Source: Candidatus Zipacnadia bacterium (lineage in GTDB: Bacteria > Armatimonadota > Zipacnadia > Zipacnadales > UBA5352). Taken from it: a stretch of 38,629 bases of DNA. Where the stretch lies: NCBI GenBank assembly GCA_029821635.1, contig JALGSW010000017.1, positions 1 through 38,629 on the forward strand. Direction: 5' to 3'. Within the stretch, counting starts at the first letter, position 1. Each line of letters begins with the position of its first letter. Made by a program: the position numbers and the translations under genes. Below the pieces are notes generated by a model. The model made no database searches. It saw nothing but the letters and a program-made list of their open reading frames with translations, and was not told the origin of the DNA. Shown piece after piece: positions 17,661 through 26,185 of this stretch.

Positions 17661-18188
17661 TCACATGTGCGTCGGTGGGCCGCCGACGCCGCCGCCGGGC
17701 AGGAGGAAGCGCATGAAGTACTGGATCAGCGTGCCCAGGCCGGTCTTGAGCGTCTGTTCCCACGTGTCCGGCGCGTCCACGAGCCACGTCTGGCCCTCGC
17801 GGTGCACGACGAAGGGCACCGTGAAGGTGTCCTTGCCCGCGAGCAACTGCGCGGTCTCGCCGAGCGGGAACTCGACCGGCACGGTCGCGGTGTCCTCCGA
17901 GATCGTCGGCTCGCCGATCGTGTACTTCGGCTCGCCCTCGGGCTTTCCTGCGAGGTGCTTCGCGAGGCCGACGGTCGGCGAGTCCGCATCGCCCGAGCGC
18001 TCGGTGAGGTGCTTCTGCATCAGCGCGTCATCAGCCGCGCGCGCCGCTTCGAGGAACGCGCTCACGGCCCTCTCCGGCGTCGAGCGCAGGACGAAGTACC
18101 ACAGGCCTGCGCCGATCAACGCCAGCACGAGGATCACGACGACGACGGTTGCTGCCGAACCACGCCTGCGGTGCACCATTCGGAACAT
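17661..18188 (-). CDS. Single-pass anchored protein, DUF4878/NTF2-like, tandem paralogue 1
   Basis: In this 175-residue protein RRRGSA is followed by a membrane helix (TVVVVILVLALIGAGLWYFV), then LRSTPERAVSAFLEAARAADD and a strand-rich segment ending TWLVDAPDTWEQ. The C-terminus is a Gly-rich tail. The outer-face domain probably adopts the NTF2-like cone. Its identical juxtamembrane sequence WYFVLRSTPE and similar leader (AAGGGGGC before the ATG) show duplication with the next gene. It lies 100 nt downstream of the rhomboid protease gene on the same strand. No catalytic residues are recognised. Confidence 0.75.
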   Translation of the reverse strand: MFRMVHRRRGSAATVVVVILVLALIGAGLWYFVLRSTPERAVSAFLEAARAADDALMQKHLTERSGDADSPTVGLAKHLAGKPEGEPKYTIGEPTISEDTATVPVEFPLGETAQLLAGKDTFTVPFVVHREGQTWLVDAPDTWEQTLKTGLGTLIQYFMRFLLPGGGVGGPPTHM

Positions 18189-18288
18189 CCCTGCCGCCCC
18201 CTTGAGGGTGCATCTGAGATTCTACCCAAGATTCATGATACCCGCCCCCACGCGGGCCAAGCGTCGCGTTGACGGAATCCGTGCGCGC

Positions 18289-19461
18289 CTATTCCATCTC
18301 CCCCAGGCGCGTCGCGGCCGTGAGCGCCGCCTTCGAGTCCGGCCAGCGCGCGCGGATGCTCTCCAGTACCTCTCTCTCGCGCCCGGCGCGATCGTTCCTG
18401 CCCAGAAGTGCCGCGACGCGCAGCGCCGCCTCCGGCGCCTGCTCGCTCTCCTCGTGAGCCTGCACCACCGCCATCAGCGCGGGAAGGGCCGCCTCATCGT
18501 CGCCCTGACTTTCGCAGAAGGCCCCGAGGCGCATGAGCATCGCCGGATCGAAGTCATTCGGCTCGAAGCGGTCGGTGAGCCGACGGAAACGGTCCAGCGC
18601 CTCATCGCTCCGGCGTGCGAGCAGCAGCAGCCGCAGGTGTTCGTTCCAGTGTCGCGCGGCGTCGTCGTGCCGCCCTGTCACCATCTCGTAGCACGACGCG
18701 GCCTCGGCGTGGAGCTGCTGGTCGCCGGGGCGTTCGACGATGCGCTCCTCGAGCCTGCGCGACGCCGCGAGCCACGCTCCGGCGGCGATGAGCTCGCGCA
18801 CCTCATCGTGCTTGACCTCATGCGTGCCCTCGCGGGTGAGCTTGAGCGCACCCGCCCACACCGCGCCTGCCGCGAAGCCCCCTATGTGCGCCCAGTGCGC
18901 GACGCCGCCGATGGTGCCATCGCCGAGCGCCAGGAGGGCCCAGAGCAGGTCCATGCCAATGAACGCCAGGCCGACCCACAGCGCTCGCACGTAGAAGATG
19001 TAGGGGATGATCCACCAGAAGAAGAAGCGGACGCGGACGCCGTGGAAGCGCAGCACGAAGAGTGCGACCACGCCCATGATCGCGCCCGACGCCCCCACCA
19101 GCCCGATGCTCAGCTCCTCCGGATACAGCGCGATCGACGACAGCACGTGCAGCGCCGCGGAGGCGAGGCCCGCGCTGAAATACAGGATCATGAAGCGCCC
19201 GTGCCCGAGGGCGTCCTCGGCGTGCGGCCCGAACACCCACAGGAAGAGCATGTTGCCCGCCAAGTGCAGGAATCCACCGTGCGCGAACATGTACGTGAGC
19301 GGCATCCACCACTGGAAGCGCCCATACACCAGGGAGAAGTTCGAACCCTCCGGCCCCACCTGCAGGAACAGGTAGACGAACGTGTTGGCGACGATCAGCC
19401 CGACCGTTGCCCACGGGAAGGCGCGCAGTTGTCGCTCGGTGCCTATCGGGAAGAGAAGCAC
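18289..19461 (-). CDS. Rhomboid-family intramembrane serine protease with TPR-like C-terminal extension
   Basis: This 390-residue protein has six or more membrane helices in the first 210 residues. Rhomboid hallmarks are present: HLAGN at 66-70, catalytic Ser125 in VGASGAIMG and His192 in AHIGGF, forming the Ser-His dyad that cleaves membrane helices. After about residue 215 a soluble helical tail contains TPR-like repeats (AASRRLEERIVERPGDQQLHAEA, RSDEALDRFRRLTDRFEP), probably cytoplasmic and recruiting partners. The start is GTG at 19461, with GGAGG 7 nt upstream. Three single-pass membrane proteins follow on the same strand and are natural candidate substrates or partners, though this is inference. 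Confidence 0.9.
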   Translation of the reverse strand: MLLFPIGTERQLRAFPWATVGLIVANTFVYLFLQVGPEGSNFSLVYGRFQWWMPLTYMFAHGGFLHLAGNMLFLWVFGPHAEDALGHGRFMILYFSAGLASAALHVLSSIALYPEELSIGLVGASGAIMGVVALFVLRFHGVRVRFFFWWIIPYIFYVRALWVGLAFIGMDLLWALLALGDGTIGGVAHWAHIGGFAAGAVWAGALKLTREGTHEVKHDEVRELIAAGAWLAASRRLEERIVERPGDQQLHAEAASCYEMVTGRHDDAARHWNEHLRLLLLARRSDEALDRFRRLTDRFEPNDFDPAMLMRLGAFCESQGDDEAALPALMAVVQAHEESEQAPEAALRVAALLGRNDRAGREREVLESIRARWPDSKAALTAATRLGEME

Positions 19462-19548
19462 ACAACTGCCTCCGAGTACCTGCGTGCACAGATGCGACCG
19501 TCAGTGAGACTGCAGAGCCGATCCACCGGCAGCGAGGCGCAGGTGAGG

Positions 19549-21108
19549 TCAGTCCGTCGACTCATCCACCGGGGCCCCCTGACCGGTCGCGCCGGCGACA
19601 TCGGGGCCCGCCGTCCGATCGGCGATCGAGTCCCTCCTGACGAACAGCCGCCCGGTCGGCTCCGTGCAAACGAGCCGCCAGTTCGAATCCTCCTCCAGGC
19701 CCCGCACCAGCGGCGCCCTCACCGACACGATCACGTAGTCGATCTGGTAGTCGTCGAGCACCAGCTCCCAGCCCTCGTTGAGCTTGTGCGCCTTCTGCCA
19801 GTCCGAGACGAGGTCCTTCCCCAGTACATCGGCGCGGCCATCGACCATCACCTTGTGCTCCGGCCACAGGTGCCAGATCAGGTAACCACCCCAGCGGTAG
19901 GTGTTGAACATCCGCCCCTGCAGGCCGCTGTCCTTGATGTACTGCGTGCACTCAACGGGCATGTCGCCCTTGAACTTCGCGTCGGCCAGACGAGCCGCCG
20001 AGGGCAGCGACATCGCCGCCGAGACCAGCAGCGCCACGATGATCGCCCAGTAGAGCACCGTGGGCCGACGGCCGTCCGCCTCCTCCGTGCTGCTCCCGAG
20101 GCCGATGCTCCCCAACAGGTCGCTCAGGTGCAGCGACAGCGGCGCCGCCACCACGACCGCAAACAGGCCCATGTTGCGCTGCCACTTGAGCGCGGTGAAT
20201 AGGAACAGCGCGACGAGGGCGACGTCCCAGAGCCTGCTGCGGCGCCCTGATGCGGCGAAAACCGCCGTGGTAGCCACGATCAGAATCCCCAGCATCACGA
20301 AGATCTTGCCGGAGAAGTCCGGGGACTCATACTCGCTGATCCAGGTCGTGTGCCACGCGGTGCCGCCGAAGATGTACTGGAACGGGTATGTCGCGCCCGC
20401 GATCCCGTTGGGGTTCGCCAGGCAGGCGACGGCGGCGAGCACGATGGCCCCGATCAGCATGCCGGGACAGGGCGCGAGCGGCTGCTTCGCGCGCAACTGC
20501 CCGATCCAGCCGGGCACCTTGCACAGCACGTAGAGCCCCATCAGCCCGAAGCCGTAGATGAAGCCGCCGTGGAAGTTGACCCACGCGAGCATCAGCAGCG
20601 GCGCGCCGATCAAGAGCCAGCGCGGCTTCCCCTGCTCGGTCTGCTCGATGAGGCACAGCATCGCCACGAAGAGCGGCATCGTCGCGATCTGCGGGCGGTC
20701 GTTGAAGATCGGTCGCGCCGCGAAGATCGCCAGCCCGCCGGCCGCCATCGCCGCGAGCGGCATCGCTCCCCTGCGCAGACACAGCCACGCCAGCAGCGCG
20801 CAGGTCACCGCCGCCACGAGGACGCGCAGGCCCATCAGCCCGTTGTGGCCCCACTGCGCGTAGAGCAGGTACATCGGCAGCTCCCAGCCCCACTCGTGCG
20901 CGATCCAGTGCTCGCCAAGCTTCGACCAGGTGAACGGGTCCGCGTGCGGTATCTTCCCGTTCTGCACCATCCACTTACCGGTGGCGAGGTGCCACCAGAT
21001 GTCGTATGTTCGTCGCGGCCAGGCCGCCGCGACAACACCGCAGTAGATGAACACCGCCCAGGTGATGTGTCGCAGACTGAGCTCCGGCAGCCGCAATGAC
21101 CGTAGCAT
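19549..21108 (-). CDS. Polytopic membrane protein, GT-C glycosyltransferase-like
   Basis: The 519-residue product starts at ATG 21108, with GGAG 7 nt upstream. About ten hydrophobic segments span residues 12-400 (e.g. ITWAVFIYCGVVAAAW, MLIGAIVLAAVACL, LWDVALVALFLFTALK), followed by a soluble C-terminal domain (MVDGRADVLGKD, LDDYQIDYVIV). The first external loop, YDIWWHLATGKWMVQNG followed by IPHADPFTW, is typical of a bacterial family resembling Dol-P-mannose/GT-C transferases, whose first loop carries an acidic catalytic motif. The donor and acceptor are unknown. It is the first gene of the minus-strand cluster, 87 nt before the rhomboid gene, and diverges from the carboxypeptidase operon. 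Confidence 0.75.
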   Translation of the reverse strand: MLRSLRLPELSLRHITWAVFIYCGVVAAAWPRRTYDIWWHLATGKWMVQNGKIPHADPFTWSKLGEHWIAHEWGWELPMYLLYAQWGHNGLMGLRVLVAAVTCALLAWLCLRRGAMPLAAMAAGGLAIFAARPIFNDRPQIATMPLFVAMLCLIEQTEQGKPRWLLIGAPLLMLAWVNFHGGFIYGFGLMGLYVLCKVPGWIGQLRAKQPLAPCPGMLIGAIVLAAVACLANPNGIAGATYPFQYIFGGTAWHTTWISEYESPDFSGKIFVMLGILIVATTAVFAASGRRSRLWDVALVALFLFTALKWQRNMGLFAVVVAAPLSLHLSDLLGSIGLGSSTEEADGRRPTVLYWAIIVALLVSAAMSLPSAARLADAKFKGDMPVECTQYIKDSGLQGRMFNTYRWGGYLIWHLWPEHKVMVDGRADVLGKDLVSDWQKAHKLNEGWELVLDDYQIDYVIVSVRAPLVRGLEEDSNWRLVCTEPTGRLFVRRDSIADRTAGPDVAGATGQGAPVDESTD

Positions 21109-21131
21109 GTAGGTGCTCCATCGGCGCGGAG

Positions 21132-21174
21132 TGTATGTGCGCGTACATTCGCCGCAAGCCCGCCGGAACCTGCA
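21132..21174. repeat. Possible diverged double-hairpin element, copy 3 (family D)
   Basis: TGTA (21132-21135) and TACA (21144-21147) flank TGTGCGCG, followed by TTC (21148-21150) and GGAAC (21165-21169). The segment CGGAACCTGCA is shared exactly with the copy at 33475-33526. Pairing is weaker here than in the other copies. It lies in the 145-nt gap between divergent genes. Confidence 0.35.
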
Positions 21175-21253
21175 GAGCGCAGGGAGGAGTGCTCGTTCCG
21201 CTGTGGAAGTGAGCCGTGAGTGCACCTCATGCCGCCGCACAGGGACGGCTATC

Positions 21254-22870
21254 ATGCCTGACGACCACCGCCCATGCTGCGAGATATACGACGATGGCCG
21301 CTTCGTCGCCCTCGGCCTCGTCAGCGATGATGGTTCGGTTGAGGTGACCGCCGGCGAAACGCCGGACGATCCGCAGGTCGTGCTCATTGAGCCCTCGCGC
21401 AGCCAGATCGCGCTGATCGCCGACGCGGACGGGCGCATCGAGCGCGAGGCCAACGCGCTCTACCCGGAGCGTATCGTCGGCCCTGGCGAGCTCGACGGCG
21501 CGCGCTTCGCCATCGTGGCCTGCGACGACGCCGAGCTGCGCGCGAGCGTTGACTGGTCGAGGCTGAACGAGTTCGCTCACAAGGGTGGCACGGTCATCGC
21601 CTCGCTGGATGATTACGCGCATGCCCGCGATCTGACGCTCAAGCAGCGCACTCGCGTGGACCGACCGCACCTGGAGGTCGTCGCGCCCCACGAGCTCTTC
21701 GGCGGATGCAGCGTCGGCACGCTGATCCCCTGGCACAACCTGCACCTCGACCGGCCGATCTTCAGCTTCCGGGGCTTCCGCTACGTCGAAGGCTTCGTGC
21801 CCGACGAGAGCCGCAGCATCCTCGCCCGTGACGACACGCTCAGGCAACCGGTGGCGGTCGAGGAGACCGTCGGCCAGGGCCGCATCATCGCGCTCGACCT
21901 GCTTGAGCCGCGCCAGGAGGCCGGCGGCGTAGACGGCTCGCGCAACAAGTGGGTGCTGCCCGGCAACATCCTCGGCGAGAGCGTGCAGTGGTCGCGCTGG
22001 TGGCCAGAGCGCCTCGACTACGACGCGCAGTACCCGAGCTTCCTGGCAGAGCTTGAGCGTACGTACGATCGCGTCGAGGTGCACCAGCCCGCGCAAGCGT
22101 CGGATGGCAGCCCGCTCTACACGATGCGCGTCGGCGATGAGGGCAAGCCCGCGTTCATGCTCGTCGGCGCGCTGCATGGCACCGAGGTCATGAACCCGCA
22201 CGGGCTCCTCGCCCTTGCCGAAAGCCTCTGCCGGCGCGAGGCCCACGACCCGCGCATCGCATGGCTCTTCGAGCACTTCCAGCTCATCATGCTCCCGATC
22301 ATGAACCCGTGGGGCTACCGGCACAGCATCCAGTCAAGCATGACCGACTGCGATCTCAACCGCAACTTCCCGGCCTGCTGGGACGAGTACGCGGGCGATC
22401 CAGGCCGCTGGTTCTCGAACTACACGCGCGAGCAGTTCCGCGGCCCCGCGCCCTTCTCCGAACCAGAGACGCGCCTGGTCCGCGACCTCTGCGCCTCAGA
22501 GCCGGTCATCGGCCTGATCGACTACCACCAGCACCAGTGGGCCGCGGGCCATCACTACATGTTCCCGGGCGACTCGCAGCACCCGCTTGCTCCGCAGATA
22601 CGCTTCGGCTACCATCTCGCCCGCGAGCGACTGCGCAACCGCTTCCTGCGCGATTCCGACAATCAGCTCGACTTCCGCCTCAGCGAGGGCGTGACGCGCA
22701 AGCCGTTCCTGCGCCGCTGGGCGGATGAGCAGGGCATCGCCGCGATCACGCAGGAGACGGTCGGCTACTTCGAGGACAGCTTCAGCAACGGCGAGGTCGT
22801 CGCCGAAGTCGCGCTCGCGTTCATCCAGTCGGTAGGGCTGCAGTACCTTGCATCGGAGGGTCAGCAATGA
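21254..22870 (+). CDS. M14 family zinc carboxypeptidase with N-terminal amidotransferase-like domain
   Basis: This 538-residue protein starts at ATG 21254, with AGGGACGG upstream. Residues about 1-240 resemble a non-catalytic class-I-amidotransferase-like fold (KGGTVIASLDDY, EETVGQGRIIALDLLEP). The M14 domain follows: zinc ligands His308 and Glu311 (LHGTE) and His425 or His427 (DYHQH), substrate-binding Asn351 (MNPWG) and DLNRNFP (367-373), and probable catalytic Glu501 (TQETVGYF). It therefore appears active, unlike the Gln-substituted homologue at 14866-16050. No signal peptide is visible. The stop overlaps the next start as ATGA, so translation is coupled to the amidase. Likely substrates are peptides or N-acyl amino acids. 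Confidence 0.85.
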   Translation: MPDDHRPCCEIYDDGRFVALGLVSDDGSVEVTAGETPDDPQVVLIEPSRSQIALIADADGRIEREANALYPERIVGPGELDGARFAIVACDDAELRASVDWSRLNEFAHKGGTVIASLDDYAHARDLTLKQRTRVDRPHLEVVAPHELFGGCSVGTLIPWHNLHLDRPIFSFRGFRYVEGFVPDESRSILARDDTLRQPVAVEETVGQGRIIALDLLEPRQEAGGVDGSRNKWVLPGNILGESVQWSRWWPERLDYDAQYPSFLAELERTYDRVEVHQPAQASDGSPLYTMRVGDEGKPAFMLVGALHGTEVMNPHGLLALAESLCRREAHDPRIAWLFEHFQLIMLPIMNPWGYRHSIQSSMTDCDLNRNFPACWDEYAGDPGRWFSNYTREQFRGPAPFSEPETRLVRDLCASEPVIGLIDYHQHQWAAGHHYMFPGDSQHPLAPQIRFGYHLARERLRNRFLRDSDNQLDFRLSEGVTRKPFLRRWADEQGIAAITQETVGYFEDSFSNGEVVAEVALAFIQSVGLQYLASEGQQ

Positions 22871-24147
22871 TCGTGCTTGAGACGATGGCCGGGGACGCAA
22901 TCCGCTCAGCGGGCGAGGCGCACCCGACCGCTCTGCGTGCGTGGACCGCGCGCGAGGGCCTGGAGGCGAAGCTCTCCCGCGATGGCGACACGCTGATCGC
23001 TCAGAGTTCGGGCAATCCCGGCTGCTTTGGAGGCTGGGACATCGTCTTCCCGGCAACGGGCGGCACGTGGTACTCCGTCGGCCTCGACTACCGCACGGAT
23101 GGCATGGTGAGCGTGCTCGACGGCACGCCGCTGTTCGTGTTCTGGGAGGATGACGAGGGCGAGCGCGTGGACTACGACTACCTGATGACCCACGAGACGT
23201 CCGCGGCGGGCCGGGCGCAGCGCAGGTTCCGCTGCCCGGAGAACGCGACGCGCTGCGTGCTGCGCGTGGGTGTGCGCTGGACGGCCACCGGCCGCGCTGA
23301 GTTCGCCCTGCCCGAGCTGACGCCCGTTGAGGCGCCCGCGCCGCGCATCCATCGGATCGCCGTGGCTGCCGAGCGGCCGCGCAACCCGAAGTCCGTCGCG
23401 GACAACGTCGCTCAGTACGCGCAGCTCGCACGCGACGCCGCCGACTTCAAGCCCGACCTGCTGCTGATGCCCGAGGTGATTCTGCAGCTCGGCCTCGGGC
23501 AGCCGATGTACGAGCATGCGATCACGATCCCCGGCCCCGAGACCGACGTCTTTGCCGAGGTGGCGCGCGAGCATGAGATGATGATCGCGTTCTCCACCGA
23601 GGAGAAGTCAGGCGACCTCTACTACAATACGATGATCATCTGGGGCCCGGACGGCGAGATCATCGGCACCTACCGCAAGACGCACCTTGCGATCGGGGAG
23701 GGCTGGGAGGGCGTCTCGCCGGGCGATGAGCTGCCGGTGATTGACACGCCCATCGGCAAGCTCGGCTGCACGATCTGCAAGGACAGCTCGCTACACGACA
23801 GCTCACGCGTGCCCGCGCAGCGCGGGGCGGAGATGATGCTGCTCTCGATCATGGGCGATCACCGCGCGGTGCAGTGGGAGTGGGCGCCGGGGACGTTCTC
23901 GCCGGACCGTTGGAAGGTCATCATGCGCGCGCGCGCAATCGACAATCACACCTGGGTAGTGGTGGCGCGCAACAATCGCGAGGGAAGCTGCATCGTCTCG
24001 CCGAGTGGCGACATCCTCGCGTGGAACGATGGTCGCCAGCGGATCATCGTGGCGGAGTGCGACCTTGGCGACGAGCTGCGGACCTTCCGCGGCTCGACCT
24101 TCCGCGACAGCACCTGGGCGGAGCGCCGGCCGCAGCTGTATACTTGA
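22867..24147 (+). CDS. Carbon-nitrogen hydrolase (nitrilase superfamily) with N-terminal beta-sandwich
   Basis: This is a 426-residue protein. The nitrilase-superfamily domain begins near residue 162 and carries the catalytic triad Glu203 (LMPEVIL), Lys271 (TYRKTHL) and Cys304 (CTICKDSS). Members hydrolyse amides, N-carbamoyl compounds or nitriles. The first 155 residues form an extra beta-rich domain (GTWYSVGLDYRTDG, RCVLRVGVRWTATGRAEFALPEL), reminiscent of carbohydrate-binding modules and not part of the standard enzyme. It overlaps the carboxypeptidase gene by 4 nt and is followed after 21 nt by the transporter gene. This suggests an operon for taking apart an amide-linked compound; the substrate is unknown. 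Confidence 0.88.
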   Translation: MIVLETMAGDAIRSAGEAHPTALRAWTAREGLEAKLSRDGDTLIAQSSGNPGCFGGWDIVFPATGGTWYSVGLDYRTDGMVSVLDGTPLFVFWEDDEGERVDYDYLMTHETSAAGRAQRRFRCPENATRCVLRVGVRWTATGRAEFALPELTPVEAPAPRIHRIAVAAERPRNPKSVADNVAQYAQLARDAADFKPDLLLMPEVILQLGLGQPMYEHAITIPGPETDVFAEVAREHEMMIAFSTEEKSGDLYYNTMIIWGPDGEIIGTYRKTHLAIGEGWEGVSPGDELPVIDTPIGKLGCTICKDSSLHDSSRVPAQRGAEMMLLSIMGDHRAVQWEWAPGTFSPDRWKVIMRARAIDNHTWVVVARNNREGSCIVSPSGDILAWNDGRQRIIVAECDLGDELRTFRGSTFRDSTWAERRPQLYT

Positions 24148-24168
24148 CGAGCGCGGAGGAGGTCTGGA

Positions 24169-25977
24169 ATGCCATCATGGCTTCGTCGCCTGCTGATCGG
24201 TGAGCCGCTCGCCACCCACCGCCTGTCCCTGGAGCGCCTGGGGATGCTCGGGGGACTGGCGGTCTTCGCCGCCGACGCGCTCTCGTCCACGGCGTACGGG
24301 ACTGAGGAGATCATCCGTGCCCTTACGCCTGCCGGCTCAGCGGGCATGGCATGGTCGCTCCCGATCGGCGCGGCGGTCGTTGGACTGCTGATCATCGTCG
24401 TGATCTCGTACCGACAGACCGTCGTGGAGTACCCCTCCGGCGGCGGCGCCTATGTGGTCGCACGCGACAACCTCGGGGTTACCCAATCGCTCGTTGCTGG
24501 AGCAGCGCTGCAGACCAGCTACGTATTGACCGTGTCGGTGAGTGTGGCGGCCGGTGTCGCGGCGATAACCTCCGCGTGGCCGGCACTGCACGAATACGGG
24601 ATCGCCATCGGCGTCGTCTGGATCTTGTTCATGGGGCTCGTGAACCTGCGGGGCGTGCGGGAGTCGGCCGCCGTGTTCGGCGTGCCCGTGTACGGCTTCA
24701 TCGCGCTGATGCTTGCGCTCGTCTTTGTCGGAGTCGGCAAGCTCGCATTCGGCTCGCTCGGGCCTGTATCCACCGAGCCGCTGGCAGCCACCAGACCACT
24801 GACGCTGATGCTCATCCTGCGGGCTTTCTCGTCGGGGGGCGCTACCCTCACCGGGGTTGAGGCCGTCGCGAACGGCGTCCCGGCCTTCAATCAGCCTTCC
24901 GGCCCCAACGCCGCTCGAGCGCTGGGCATCCTGGCGATCCTCCTCGGAACGATGTTCTTCGGGACGACTCTGCTGCTGCACTCCACGCACATCCTGCCGA
25001 GCGACCAGGAGACGATGCTCTCGCAACTGACTACGCTCGTCTTCGGTCGTGGCGGCGTCTACTACGCCCTGCAGATCGCGACCGCAGTCATCCTCATCAT
25101 CGCCGCCAACACCAGCTTCGCGGGCTTCCCGCGGCTGGCCGCGTTCATGGCCAATGACGGCTTCGTGCTGCGGCAGTTCGCCAACATCGGCGACCGCCTG
25201 GTGTACTCCAATGGCATCGTCTTCCTCGCGGTCCTCGCGTCGATCCTGCTGGTCGTGTTCGGCGGCGTAGTCCACACCCTCATCCCCCTCTACGCGGTCG
25301 GCGTCTTCACCGCATTCACGCTCTCGCAGGCCGGGATGGTCCGCCACTGGCTCCGCAAGCGCGGGCCTAACTGGCGGAGAAGCGTCGTGATTAACGCGAT
25401 CGGCGCTTGCACCACCGGAATGGTCCTCATCGTGGTTGCGATGAGCAAGTTCACGGAGGGCGCCTGGATTGTGGTGGCACTGATCCCGCTGATGCTGCTC
25501 GGCTTCCGCGCCATCCGTAAGCACTACGACTACGTTGCCGAGCGCCTCAGTCTCGACCAGGCGCACGCGGTCAAGCCGATACGCAACCTCAACCTGCTGC
25601 TGGTGGGCGGAATGCATCGCGGCACGCTCGAGGGCCTCGAATACCTGAAGGCGCTGACCGGCGAGGGGCGGGCGGTGCACCTGGAGATCGGTGGGGAGGC
25701 GACGCCACGTATCCAGCGCCTGTGGCCGGAGTGGGAGAATGAGGTTCCGTTGGTGATCATCCAGTCGCCCTACCGCAGCATGACGGACCCGCTGGTTGAC
25801 TACATCATGAAGGCCCAGCAGGAAGAGGGCTATGACCTGGTGACGGTCATCATCCCGGAGTTCATCGTGGACACGTGGTGGGAGGCGCTACTGCACAACC
25901 AGTCGGCGTTGTGGCTGCAGCTGCGGCTCCGCAACATCCCGAACCTGGCCGTGCTGAACATGCGCTATCGGCTCTGA
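24169..25977 (+). CDS. kimA: KimA-type APC-superfamily transporter (probable K+ importer)
   Basis: This 602-residue protein nearly matches the length and layout of Bacillus subtilis KimA (607): short N-terminus RRLLIGEPL, twelve membrane helices and a cytoplasmic C-terminal domain ending LHNQSALWLQLRLRNIPN. Compared with KimA from memory, Asp36 and Tyr43 (AADALSSTAYGTE), SYRQ at 80-83, YPSGGGAY and TGVEA (Glu231) align without gaps. Position 117, an Asp in KimA, is Ser here (LQTSYVLTV). KimA is a proton-coupled K+ importer, but the substitution and the peptidase/amidase operon leave an organic substrate possible. The ribosome-binding site is GGAGGAGG, and the 21-nt upstream gap leaves no room for a c-di-AMP riboswitch. 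Confidence 0.8.
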   Translation: MPSWLRRLLIGEPLATHRLSLERLGMLGGLAVFAADALSSTAYGTEEIIRALTPAGSAGMAWSLPIGAAVVGLLIIVVISYRQTVVEYPSGGGAYVVARDNLGVTQSLVAGAALQTSYVLTVSVSVAAGVAAITSAWPALHEYGIAIGVVWILFMGLVNLRGVRESAAVFGVPVYGFIALMLALVFVGVGKLAFGSLGPVSTEPLAATRPLTLMLILRAFSSGGATLTGVEAVANGVPAFNQPSGPNAARALGILAILLGTMFFGTTLLLHSTHILPSDQETMLSQLTTLVFGRGGVYYALQIATAVILIIAANTSFAGFPRLAAFMANDGFVLRQFANIGDRLVYSNGIVFLAVLASILLVVFGGVVHTLIPLYAVGVFTAFTLSQAGMVRHWLRKRGPNWRRSVVINAIGACTTGMVLIVVAMSKFTEGAWIVVALIPLMLLGFRAIRKHYDYVAERLSLDQAHAVKPIRNLNLLLVGGMHRGTLEGLEYLKALTGEGRAVHLEIGGEATPRIQRLWPEWENEVPLVIIQSPYRSMTDPLVDYIMKAQQEEGYDLVTVIIPEFIVDTWWEALLHNQSALWLQLRLRNIPNLAVLNMRYRL

Positions 25978-26002
25978 GGCGCGAGCGCCGTGCCGTACGC
26001 CG

Positions 26003-26054
26003 TAGGAGGGGCCGCTCCGAGCGAAGCGAGGAGTGAGTTCCGCTTGCGGAACTC
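26003..26054. repeat. Palindromic intergenic segment with family-B core and 9-bp hairpin
   Basis: The 208-nt gap between the transporter and TrmO-like genes contains GGAGGGGCCGC near 26005, matching the core of the 162-bp element. A perfect hairpin GAGTTCCGC (26035-26043) and GCGGAACTC (26046-26054) with a TT loop follows. No T-tract follows. The rest of the gap shows no recognisable promoter. Confidence 0.55.
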
Positions 26055-26185
26055 AGCCGCTGCGCCGGCCCGCCGTTGCGGACGTGCAAGGCCGAGGGCC
26101 GGCATGGGGGCTGAGGTCCCCGCGCCTGCCATCTTCAATCATACTCCACATCGATACAAAGCGCCGTCAGCGAAAGGCCTCACCA

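Noticed and set aside
18217-18240. TAGAAT/TATCAT as -10 boxes for the tandem anchored-protein genes on the minus strand.
   Set aside because: No matching -35 at an acceptable distance.
21130-21157. Promoter TTGCGG-16-TACACT on the minus strand before the GT-C-like gene.
   Set aside because: Only 3/6 and 4/6 matches with 16-nt spacing, overlapping a palindrome; too weak to annotate.
24148-24168. c-di-AMP riboswitch upstream of the KimA-type gene.
   Set aside because: The gap is only 21 nt and is filled by the ribosome-binding site, so no riboswitch fits there.
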